A stretch of 56,876 nt of DNA from Gilliamella bombi (GTDB lineage Bacteria > Pseudomonadota > Gammaproteobacteria > Enterobacterales > Orbaceae): positions 1 through 56,876 of the forward strand of contig NZ_FMWS01000050.1 of assembly GCF_900103255.1 (NCBI RefSeq). The letters are read 5' to 3'. Position numbers and translations under genes: made by a program. Below, piece after piece: positions 49,405 to 56,876 of the stretch (the first letter of the stretch is position 1; the number at the start of each line of letters is the position of its first letter). The notes beneath the pieces are model-generated. The model had not been told where the DNA came from. It saw nothing but the letters and a program-made list of their open reading frames with translations, and did not search any database.

Positions 49405-50748
49405 ATGACAAATTTATATGCAAAACCAGAATTACTTTCTCCTGCCGGTTCTTTAAAAAATATGCGTTATGCTTTCGCATATGGTGCAGATGCTGTTTAT
49501 GCCGGCCAACCGCGATATAGTTTACGAGTTCGTAATAATGAATTTAATCATGAAAATCTAGCAATTGGTATTAACGAAGCACATGCTCAAGGTAAGAAGT
49601 TTTATGTAGTTGTGAATATAGCACCGCATAACTCGAAGTTAAAAACTTTTATTCGTGATTTAGAACCCATTGTAAATATGAAACCTGATGCCTTTATCAT
49701 GTCAGATCCAGGTTTAATCATGTTAGTTCGCGAACATTTTCCTGATATGGAAATTCACTTATCTGTACAATCGAATGCTGTTAACTGGGCAACAGTAAAA
49801 TTTTGGCATCAAATGGGATTAACTCGAGTCGTCTTATCGCGTGAATTATCACTTGATGAAATTGCTGAAATCCGTGAAAAAGTTCCTGAAATGGAGTTAG
49901 AAGTGTTTATCCATGGGGCATTGTGTATGGCATATTCTGGGCGCTGCTTGCTTTCGGGCTATATTAATAAGCGTGATTCAAATCAAGGGACATGTACTAA
50001 TGCTTGCCGTTGGAAATATAAAGTTGCTGAGGGTAAAGAAGACGAAGTGGGGCAAATTGTACATAAATGTGAACCGATCTCGGTAAAACAAGTTGAACCA
50101 ACATTAGGAATTGGTCAAACTACTAGTAAAGTATTTATGCTTGAAGAATCAGGTCGCCCAGGTGAATATATGCAAGCTTACGAAGATGAGCATGGTACAT
50201 ATATTATGAACTCAAAGGATTTAAGAGCAGTGGAACTAGTAGATGATTTAACAAAAATTGGTGTACATTCGCTCAAGATTGAAGGAAGAACTAAATCTTT
50301 TTATTATTGTGCAAGAACAGCACAAGTGTATCGCCAAGCTATTGATGCGGCGAGTGAAGGTAAACCTTTTGATCCTCGCTTGTTACAAGAGCTTAATGCA
50401 CTTGCTCATCGAGGGTATACGGAAGGATTTTTACGTCGCCATAAGCATGAAGAAATGCAAAACTACGAACATAGCCATTCAGTTTCGGAAAGGCAACAAT
50501 TTGTTGGTGAGTTTAGTGGTGAGCGATTAAATGGATTGGCTGAAGTTATCGTAAAAAATAAATTCTCTGTTGGGGATAGCGTTGAAATGATGACGCCGAA
50601 AGGTAATAAAACTTTCACGATTGAGCGAATGGAAAACAAAAAAGGACAACCTGTTTCTGCTGGTTTAGGTGATGGTCATATTGTTTATATTCCGATTCCT
50701 GAAGAAATCGATTTAAATTATGCATTATTAATGCGTAATTTTGATTAG
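49405..50748 (+). CDS. trhP: tRNA hydroxylation protein TrhP (YegQ, U32 family)
   Basis: 447 residues from ATG 49405 (AGAGG site). PELLSPAGSLKNMRYAFAYG, VFIHGALCMAYSGRCLLSGY and the cysteines of GTCTNACRWKY are the U32/YegQ signature. Iron-sulfur, prephenate-dependent hydroxylation of wobble uridine 34 in tRNA is known for E. coli TrhP. An in-frame ATG at 49351 lacks a binding site. Confidence 0.93.
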   Translation: MTNLYAKPELLSPAGSLKNMRYAFAYGADAVYAGQPRYSLRVRNNEFNHENLAIGINEAHAQGKKFYVVVNIAPHNSKLKTFIRDLEPIVNMKPDAFIMSDPGLIMLVREHFPDMEIHLSVQSNAVNWATVKFWHQMGLTRVVLSRELSLDEIAEIREKVPEMELEVFIHGALCMAYSGRCLLSGYINKRDSNQGTCTNACRWKYKVAEGKEDEVGQIVHKCEPISVKQVEPTLGIGQTTSKVFMLEESGRPGEYMQAYEDEHGTYIMNSKDLRAVELVDDLTKIGVHSLKIEGRTKSFYYCARTAQVYRQAIDAASEGKPFDPRLLQELNALAHRGYTEGFLRRHKHEEMQNYEHSHSVSERQQFVGEFSGERLNGLAEVIVKNKFSVGDSVEMMTPKGNKTFTIERMENKKGQPVSAGLGDGHIVYIPIPEEIDLNYALLMRNFD

Positions 50749-50764
50749 TTTGGTTAAGCATAAA

Positions 50765-50789
50765 AACTGTTCGGGATGTCCGAACAGTT
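50765..50789. terminator. Bidirectional terminator
   Basis: Perfect 10-bp stem AACTGTTCGG/CCGAACAGTT between convergent trhP and proA. Confidence 0.85.
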
Positions 50790-50807
50790 ATATTAAACAG
50801 AATTTTA

Positions 50808-52061
50808 TTATTGACGAATTAAATTGTCTCCATAACCTATCCATTTATAGGTAGTTAAAGCTTCGAGTCCCATTGGTCCGCGTGCATGTAGTTTTTGTGT
50901 ACTAACTGCTACTTCTGCACCTAATCCAAATTGCCCACCATCAGTAAAACGTGTTGATGCATTGACATAAACTGCAGCTGCATCAACCTGATTTACGAAC
51001 TGTTCTGCATTAAGCAAGTTACGCGTGAGAATGGATTCCGAATGCCCCGTACCATACTCGCGGATATGCTCTACAGCCAATTCAAGTGAATCAACAATGA
51101 TCACGTTTAAATCTTTTGATAACCATTCTTGCCGTAATTCTTCATTTTTTACTGGTAGGATAGTTGCATTACCTGTTTTTAATATTTCATAACAGTTTTG
51201 GTCAGTATGTAATACGACGTTATTATCTGCCATGACCTGACAAAGTTTTGGTAAAAACTGCTCCGCAATATTTCGGTGGACTAGTAACGTTTCAAGCGTA
51301 TTACAAGTGCTTGGACGCTGAGTTTTGGCATTGACAATAATTGGTAGAGCATTATCAACATCAGCACTTTCATCAACAAAAATGTGACAGACTCCAATAC
51401 CACCTGTAATGACGGGTATTGTTGAATGTTCACGGCATAATTTATGTAAAGATGCACCACCTCGGGGGATAATCATATCGATATACTTATCGAGTTTAAG
51501 TAACTCATGAATATATTTACGATCAGGATTATTAATACATTGAACAGCTGTCTGGGGTAAACCAACTTGTTTTAACGCTTTTTGAATAACAGAAATTGTG
51601 GCCATATTAGTATTGATTGTTTCTTTACCCCCGCGAAGTATTGCGGCATTGCCTGTTTTTAAACAAAGAGCTGTAATATCAATTGTTACATTTGGTCGAG
51701 CCTCGTAAATCGCACCAATAACGCCAAGTGGTACTCTGTGACGGTGTAACTTTAAGCCGTTTTCTAAAGTAGAACCATCAATGATTTGACCAATAGGATC
51801 AGTTAATGAAATGATTTTACGGACATCATTGGCAATAGATGATAATCGTTTGGGTGTTAAGAGTAGACGATCTAAAATGGCTTCGTTTAAATTTTGTTTT
51901 TTTGCCGCTTGGATGTCCTTTTCATTTGCAATGAGTATACTTGCGCTATGCTGTTCTAATAAATCAGCAATAACCATCAACGTGTTGTTTTTCATTGCGG
52001 TAGGACATTGTGCTAGTTGATATGAAGCAAGTTTAGCAGTTTTACCCATTTGCTGTAACAT
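50808..52061 (-). CDS. proA: Gamma-glutamyl phosphate reductase
   Basis: 417 residues from ATG 52061 (a GTG four codons upstream is possible). [24 protein letters not shown], and catalytic Cys in [10 protein letters not shown]. Second step of proline synthesis. Downstream of proB with a 174-bp gap, longer than usual, which has no clear gene. Confidence 0.97.
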   Translation of the reverse strand: MLQQMGKTAKLASYQLAQCPTAMKNNTLMVIADLLEQHSASILIANEKDIQAAKKQNLNEAILDRLLLTPKRLSSIANDVRKIISLTDPIGQIIDGSTLENGLKLHRHRVPLGVIGAIYEARPNVTIDITALCLKTGNAAILRGGKETINTNMATISVIQKALKQVGLPQTAVQCINNPDRKYIHELLKLDKYIDMIIPRGGASLHKLCREHSTIPVITGGIGVCHIFVDESADVDNALPIIVNAKTQRPSTCNTLETLLVHRNIAEQFLPKLCQVMADNNVVLHTDQNCYEILKTGNATILPVKNEELRQEWLSKDLNVIIVDSLELAVEHIREYGTGHSESILTRNLLNAEQFVNQVDAAAVYVNASTRFTDGGQFGLGAEVAVSTQKLHARGPMGLEALTTYKWIGYGDNLIRQ

Positions 52062-52235
52062 TGTTATCACCACTATTTTATATTACTATTTAGTTGTTTT
52101 ATATTATTTATTTCTTTCTTTTAATAATGATTGCTTATCATCATCAGTCATATAATTTAAATCTATCTACTGCTAACCAATTAGCAATTATACCTCCAAT
52201 AGCTAATCCCATGATTTTCCTTCCTTGTTTATTAT

Positions 52236-53345
52236 TTATTTTATTATCATATCATCACGATGAACAGCAACATGACCATATTCATAGCCAATAATTTGAC
52301 TAATTTCTTGAGAATGATGCCCAGCAATTTGCCTTAAAGCATCACTGTTATAACGACTGACACCTCGCGCAATGCGTTTGCCAAATTTGTCGCAAATATC
52401 AATAACTTCACCGCGAGAAAAATCTTTCTCTACGCTGATAATTCCTTTAGGTAATAGCGAACTACCATTATTTAAAATCGCATTAACAGCACCATCATCT
52501 AATAACACTTTTCCTGCTTTTGGTGCACCAAACAACCAGTGTTTACGATGTTCTAATGGTGTTTTTTGTGGTGAAAAATGTGTTCCAATCGGTTTATTAT
52601 TGACAATATCAATAATAACATTTGGTTTATTTCCTGCAGCGATAATAACTTCTATACCTGCACTTCCAGCTACTTCAGCTGCTTGTAATTTTGTGCTCAT
52701 ACCACCCGTGCCAAGCCCTGAAACACTATCACCGGCGATACTTCGCAAATTATCGTCAATATGATCAATTTCATGAATTAACTTGGCATTTTTATCAGCT
52801 CTTGGATCGGCTGTATAAAGACCTTCAATATCGGTTAATAAAATCAACTTATCTGCTTCGGCTAAAATGGCAGCTAGTGCTGATAAATTATCATTATCGC
52901 CAACTTTAATTTCTGCGGTTGCAACAGCATCATTTTCATTGATGATTGGAACGATATGATTATCTAACATTGCTTTTAAAACGTCTTGGGCATTTAAAAA
53001 TCTTTCACGATCTTCAAGGTCTGCACGGGTAAGTAACATTTGACCAATATAGATCTTATAGATAGAAAATAGCTGTTCCCAAAGTTGAATAAGCTTACTT
53101 TGTCCAACAGAAGCAAGTAATTGCTTTGAAGCAACAGTATTAGGTAGGGTAGGGAAGTTAAGATATTCGCGTCCAGCTGCAATTGCACCAGATGTAACAA
53201 TGATAATTTTATGTCCATCTTGATGTAGACTTGCGCATTGTCTTATTAACTCAACTATTTGTGCTCGATCAAGTTGTTTTGTTCCACCTGTTAGTACACT
53301 GGTACCTAATTTAACAACCACGGTTTGTTGTTTTTTAATAGTCAT
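52236..53345 (-). CDS. proB: Glutamate 5-kinase
   Basis: 369 residues. Kinase domain ([36 protein letters not shown]) and C-terminal PUA domain (~275-360). First step of proline synthesis, feedback-inhibited by proline in relatives. 22 bp after frsA. Confidence 0.97.
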   Translation of the reverse strand: MTIKKQQTVVVKLGTSVLTGGTKQLDRAQIVELIRQCASLHQDGHKIIIVTSGAIAAGREYLNFPTLPNTVASKQLLASVGQSKLIQLWEQLFSIYKIYIGQMLLTRADLEDRERFLNAQDVLKAMLDNHIVPIINENDAVATAEIKVGDNDNLSALAAILAEADKLILLTDIEGLYTADPRADKNAKLIHEIDHIDDNLRSIAGDSVSGLGTGGMSTKLQAAEVAGSAGIEVIIAAGNKPNVIIDIVNNKPIGTHFSPQKTPLEHRKHWLFGAPKAGKVLLDDGAVNAILNNGSSLLPKGIISVEKDFSRGEVIDICDKFGKRIARGVSRYNSDALRQIAGHHSQEISQIIGYEYGHVAVHRDDMIIK

Positions 53346-53367
53346 AGCATATTCTTATTTTTTCAGG

Positions 53368-54624
53368 TTATATAACAGACTTCATCCAATTTACTGATTG
53401 TGTTAACGCCTGATGCAAACTTTTTTGTAACTGTGTTTTAGGTACAGTTATTACTTTATTTTGTTTGATTGAATGAATTAATTTTGCTTCACAAAGATCA
53501 CTTAACTTATCATCCTCAAAGATGATATTCATAACAGGCACATGACAAGCATGAGTTAAAAGTCCTTGATTTTTTAGTGAAAAATAATTTAATTCTGCTG
53601 CCAATTGTTGGTTGGATATTGAAGGCAATCCCAAACGGCTAGCTAACATATCTTTATAACTATTCGGTAGATTTTTTTGCAGATCTTTATCAACAAAGAT
53701 TTGATGAATAAACGGAGTAAAGTTAAATACGCCTTTTATTTTATTTGGCATCAAATAAGCTAAACGTGTGGCAATATGTGAACCAAACCTAAATCCAGCA
53801 ACAATAATCCGATGATCATCTATCCATGGAACAGAAGACAATTGCTCTAATATAGCTTGATGAATTTGGCTACTATTTTGTGATAAAGCAAAGTTACGGC
53901 TATAACCAACAGTTGGTAGATCAACAGTTAGCATGGCAAATCCATGCGGCGCTAAAAATTCACTAAAATAACGATAATAATCGATCTGCAAATTGCCTAA
54001 CGCGTTACAAATCAACACAACAGGACAAGTCCCTTCGCATTTTGGTAAATGTAAAATTGTTTTGACACTACGATTATCGATTTTAAATTCCAGTTCTTTT
54101 ATCAAAAATGGCGAAAATTGAAGAGCTTTTGCATAATACTGATAAGCGCATGTTTGGGCATACATTGCTAGTTGGTCATTTTTAAAATGAGGATAACTAG
54201 CAATACTTGCATATATGCTGGCTATAAGATAATAATTGTGTAAATTATTTTTATTTTCATCTATAAGATTTGCTTCATCAATTGATTCAGCTTTAGCTTG
54301 CCATACTGCTGCTTGATTTAAAAATTCATAGACCCAGTTGCCAGATTGATAACCAGCAACAGTGTCTAGCCAGGTATCATTTGTGTGGCGTCGAGTTGAA
54401 GCGGCAATTTTTGATAAAACCGCTTCAGCCTCTAATTTGGGTAATCCACGCCAATGCCACAAAATAGGATTAATAATTCGATACCATCTGGAGTCAACTT
54501 CCCCATCTAAGGCGCTAATGTTACTACCATTACTATTATCAATGCGATTGATAAGTGTTGAAGTTTCAGGATAATCAAATTGTGGTTTAAATATCTGTTC
54601 AGTTAGATTTTCGGTAGTTGCCAT
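53368..54624 (-). CDS. frsA: FrsA (YafA) alpha/beta hydrolase
   Basis: 418 residues. FrsA family: helical N-terminal lid (WRGLPKLEAEAVLSKIA, TWLDTVAGYQSGNWVYE), hydrolase domain with VAGFRFGSHIATRLAYL. A Ser is present at the nucleophile elbow here. Reported in E. coli as an esterase-like protein binding enzyme IIA-Glc. Context between gpt and proB is the enterobacterial order. Confidence 0.93.
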   Translation of the reverse strand: MATTENLTEQIFKPQFDYPETSTLINRIDNSNGSNISALDGEVDSRWYRIINPILWHWRGLPKLEAEAVLSKIAASTRRHTNDTWLDTVAGYQSGNWVYEFLNQAAVWQAKAESIDEANLIDENKNNLHNYYLIASIYASIASYPHFKNDQLAMYAQTCAYQYYAKALQFSPFLIKELEFKIDNRSVKTILHLPKCEGTCPVVLICNALGNLQIDYYRYFSEFLAPHGFAMLTVDLPTVGYSRNFALSQNSSQIHQAILEQLSSVPWIDDHRIIVAGFRFGSHIATRLAYLMPNKIKGVFNFTPFIHQIFVDKDLQKNLPNSYKDMLASRLGLPSISNQQLAAELNYFSLKNQGLLTHACHVPVMNIIFEDDKLSDLCEAKLIHSIKQNKVITVPKTQLQKSLHQALTQSVNWMKSVI

Positions 54625-54647
54625 AACAACCTTAACTTCCTTATCAA

Positions 54648-55184
54648 TTATTTATGATCGCTAATAGGTTTAACAAACATAACACCGGTATCCCATGGCT
54701 GTTCAATCCAAGTATCTTGTGCAATATCGACAACATAATCATCAACAAGTGGTTTACCAGCAGGTTTTGCAAAAATAGTTACGAAGTGAGCTTTAGGGTA
54801 CATTTCGCGAATTGTATGAGCAGTGTTACCAGTGTCAACTAAATCATCAACAACAATAAAACCTTCACCATCGCCATTAGCTTGTTTTAATATTAGTTTT
54901 TCACGTTGATGATCATGATCATAACTTGAAATACAAACGGTATCGACATAACGAATACTTAATTCGCGCGCTAAAATTGCCGCTGGAACTAATCCACCAC
55001 GACTAACGGCAATAATACCTTTCCATTGATTTGCAGGTAATAAGCGTTCAGAAAGTTGGCGCCCATAGGATTGCAACATTTCCCAAGTAACATTGAATTT
55101 TTTCTTTTCAGCAATAAGTTCTGCTTTATGTTGTTTTTTGGCTTGGATTTCTTCTTCTGTTAATAAAATTTGATCTGTTGACAT
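54648..55184 (-). CDS. gpt: Xanthine-guanine phosphoribosyltransferase
   Basis: 178 residues. [34 protein letters not shown] and PRPP loop [12 protein letters not shown]. Salvages guanine, xanthine and hypoxanthine. It carries about 26 extra N-terminal residues (charged helix) compared with E. coli Gpt; no later ATG could give the short form. Confidence 0.96.
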   Translation of the reverse strand: MSTDQILLTEEEIQAKKQHKAELIAEKKKFNVTWEMLQSYGRQLSERLLPANQWKGIIAVSRGGLVPAAILARELSIRYVDTVCISSYDHDHQREKLILKQANGDGEGFIVVDDLVDTGNTAHTIREMYPKAHFVTIFAKPAGKPLVDDYVVDIAQDTWIEQPWDTGVMFVKPISDHK

Positions 55185-55330
55185 TGAGTAACCTGCAATT
55201 TTAATCGATTGTATGAATAAATAAATATTAATGAACTAAAAATAGATGTAAAATTGCACCTTATTATAATGTGATTCAATAAAAAAAACCACTCATTAAT
55301 TTATTACATACTTAATATTGAGGTTATATT

Positions 55331-56794
55331 ATGCTTTCTACCTTAACGCCTAAATTTGTTTGGCAGATTTTTAATGATATCTGTAAAATTCCGCACCCAT
55401 CTCACCATGAACAAATGATAACTAAATATATCGTCGATTTTGCTAAAACTCATGGTATTGATTGCAAACTTGATAAAGTAGGTAATATTTTGTTAAGTAA
55501 ACCTGCTACCAAAGGTATGGAAGAGTGCCCGTCAATTGCGTTACAGGCTCATATGGATATGGTACCACAAAAAAATGAAGGTACTAGTCACGACTTTTTA
55601 ACTGACCCAATTCAAGCTTATGTTGATGGCGAATGGGTAAAAGCCAAAGGAACGACATTAGGTGCTGATAATGGCGTGGGGTTAGCATCTGCATTAGCTG
55701 TTTTAATTGATCCTGCTGTTGAACATGGACCAATTGAAGTATTGATAACAGTATCAGAAGAAACTGGTATGCACGGAGCCTTTGGTTTACAACCTAATTG
55801 GCTAAAAAGTCACTATCTAATTAATACTGATTCTGAAGATGAAGGCGAAATATTTACAGGTTGTGCTGGCGGCGTTGACTTTACTACAACCTTTGCTGTT
55901 ACTTATGCAGTAATGCCAGAAAAGCATGATTGTTATATGAACATTTCACTTAAAGGATTAAAAGGGGGGCATTCAGGTTGTGATATTCATCTTGGTCGTG
56001 GAAATGCAATTAAATTGATGGCTCGCTTTTTAGCGCAATATGCACAAGATATCTCGTTTAGATTAGCTGATATAAAAGGTGGTTCACTACGTAATGCGAT
56101 CCCAAGAGAAGCCTTTGTTGAAATTACACTAAATAAACAAGATCTGCCAAAATTAGAAGCCATTGTTAAACAGTATCAAACAATTTTACACAGTGAGTTA
56201 GGTCATGTAGAGCCTGCTATCGAAATAACGTTATCGAAAGTTGAATCAAACAAAGTAAAACGCGTATTAACTACAGAGCATCAAAATAAAATCATAAGCT
56301 GGCTAAATTCAGCGCCTAATGGTGTAGTTAGAATGAGCGATCAACTTCATGGTGTGGTTGAAACATCGCTCAATTTAGGTATTGTTAGTATTGAGGACAA
56401 TCAACTGAATGTCCATTTTCTTATTCGTTCTCAAGTCGATAGTGCTAAAGATGCGGTTGTATCAACATTGACATCACTTAGCCAATTAGTGGATGCTAAT
56501 TATGAAATAAGTGGCGGTTATTCAGGTTGGGAACCTAATTTAGATTCACAGCTTTTAAAGCTTGCTAAAGATAAATATCACGAAATTTTTTCTCAGAAAG
56601 CCAAAATAATGGTGATTCATGCAGGGCTTGAATGTGGTTTATTTAAACAAAGTTACCCAAATCTGGATATGATATCAATTGGACCAACGATTGTTTCGCC
56701 ACATTCACCAGATGAAAAAGTTAACATTCAAAGTGTTTATCGTTATTGGGAATTATTGATAGCGATATTAAAATCAGCAACTTTATTAAAATAA
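55331..56794 (+). CDS. pepD: Aminoacyl-histidine dipeptidase
   Basis: 487 residues. M20 metallopeptidase: LQAHMDMVPQ, TLGADNGVGLA, SEETGMHGAFGL, and C-terminal HAGLECGLF. Cuts Xaa-His dipeptides. Divergent from gpt, as in E. coli. Full length. Confidence 0.97.
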   Translation: MLSTLTPKFVWQIFNDICKIPHPSHHEQMITKYIVDFAKTHGIDCKLDKVGNILLSKPATKGMEECPSIALQAHMDMVPQKNEGTSHDFLTDPIQAYVDGEWVKAKGTTLGADNGVGLASALAVLIDPAVEHGPIEVLITVSEETGMHGAFGLQPNWLKSHYLINTDSEDEGEIFTGCAGGVDFTTTFAVTYAVMPEKHDCYMNISLKGLKGGHSGCDIHLGRGNAIKLMARFLAQYAQDISFRLADIKGGSLRNAIPREAFVEITLNKQDLPKLEAIVKQYQTILHSELGHVEPAIEITLSKVESNKVKRVLTTEHQNKIISWLNSAPNGVVRMSDQLHGVVETSLNLGIVSIEDNQLNVHFLIRSQVDSAKDAVVSTLTSLSQLVDANYEISGGYSGWEPNLDSQLLKLAKDKYHEIFSQKAKIMVIHAGLECGLFKQSYPNLDMISIGPTIVSPHSPDEKVNIQSVYRYWELLIAILKSATLLK

Positions 56795-56806
56795 TCCAAC
56801 ACTTCA

Positions 56807-56828
56807 CCTGCCGATCTTTATCGGCAGG
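56807..56828 (+). terminator. Terminator after pepD
   Basis: CCTGCCGAT-CTTT-ATCGGCAGG, 9-bp perfect stem. Confidence 0.8.
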
Positions 56829-56876
56829 CATTTCGAACAGATTACTCGTGTTTATATTTGATCCTCGCCAAAATAT

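Noticed and set aside
52094-52294. Hydrophobic rightward frame between proA and proB
   Set aside because: Overlaps the end of proB, lacks a ribosome-binding site, and composition is that of AT-rich spacer.

Overview
The window is AT-rich DNA from a gammaproteobacterium. The right part (about 42.1-56.9 kb) is chromosome: tRNA-Ile2, a DUF4156 lipoprotein, serC, the arginine cluster argC-argB-argG-argH behind two ARG boxes, trhP (yegQ), and gpt-frsA-proB-proA divergent from pepD. The pepD/gpt/frsA/proBA order is the one known from enterobacteria. Base composition and gene set fit an Orbaceae host (Gilliamella or Frischella type), but this is inferred from memory of these genomes, not from a search.

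The left part (1 to about 42.1 kb) is a lambdoid, HK97-type siphophage prophage. It is integrated next to the 3' end of the tRNA-Ile2 gene, and the integrase ends 27 bp from the tRNA. The left attachment site is not in the window. A lambda-like immunity region is clear: the repressor (30250) faces a Cro/YdaS-like regulator, with three copies of an ACAAC-N4-GTTGT operator between them. Two more copies lie 3.4 kb to the right, over the promoter of the rightward early operon. That operon holds small proteins, an ERF annealing protein, a YqaJ/lambda-type exonuclease, SSB, methyltransferases, a probable excisionase and the integrase. The leftward early operon holds O-like and P-like replication genes, NinB, YbcO, a DUF1064 nuclease and antiterminator Q. 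Q is followed by a near-consensus late promoter and terminator (pR'/tR'), then secreted endonuclease I, holin, SAR endolysin, nested spanins, terminase, portal, ClpP-like protease, capsid, connectors, tail tube, a frameshifted tail chaperone and tape measure.

The accessory cargo is the most interesting part. (i) At the far left, a LexA box (perfect CTGT-N8-ACAG) sits over the promoter of a two-gene unit: a zinc-ribbon NdpA/YejK-like nucleoid protein overlapping a large membrane protein that runs off the window. (ii) Between repressor and left operator, where lambda carries rexAB, lies an ABC-type ATPase overlapping an unknown 194-aa partner. (iii) At 23.5 kb there is a 19-residue Ibs-like hydrophobic peptide with its own promoter and an oppositely oriented promoter for a Sib-like antisense RNA of about 130 nt. 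(iv) A structured leader before a KilA-N gene carries two segments complementary to that gene's own ribosome-binding region, the layout of phage c4 antisense RNA. (v) A second, P22 immI-like switch at 2.6-5.0 kb has an Arc-like repressor, two antirepressor-type genes and a second S24-type repressor. (vi) A structured RNA leader plus internal terminators in the rightward early operon, with no N gene seen, suggests RNA-based antitermination.

No host-specificity or tail-tip genes follow the tape measure inside the window. The prophage is either interrupted there by cargo, continues further left, or is defective.
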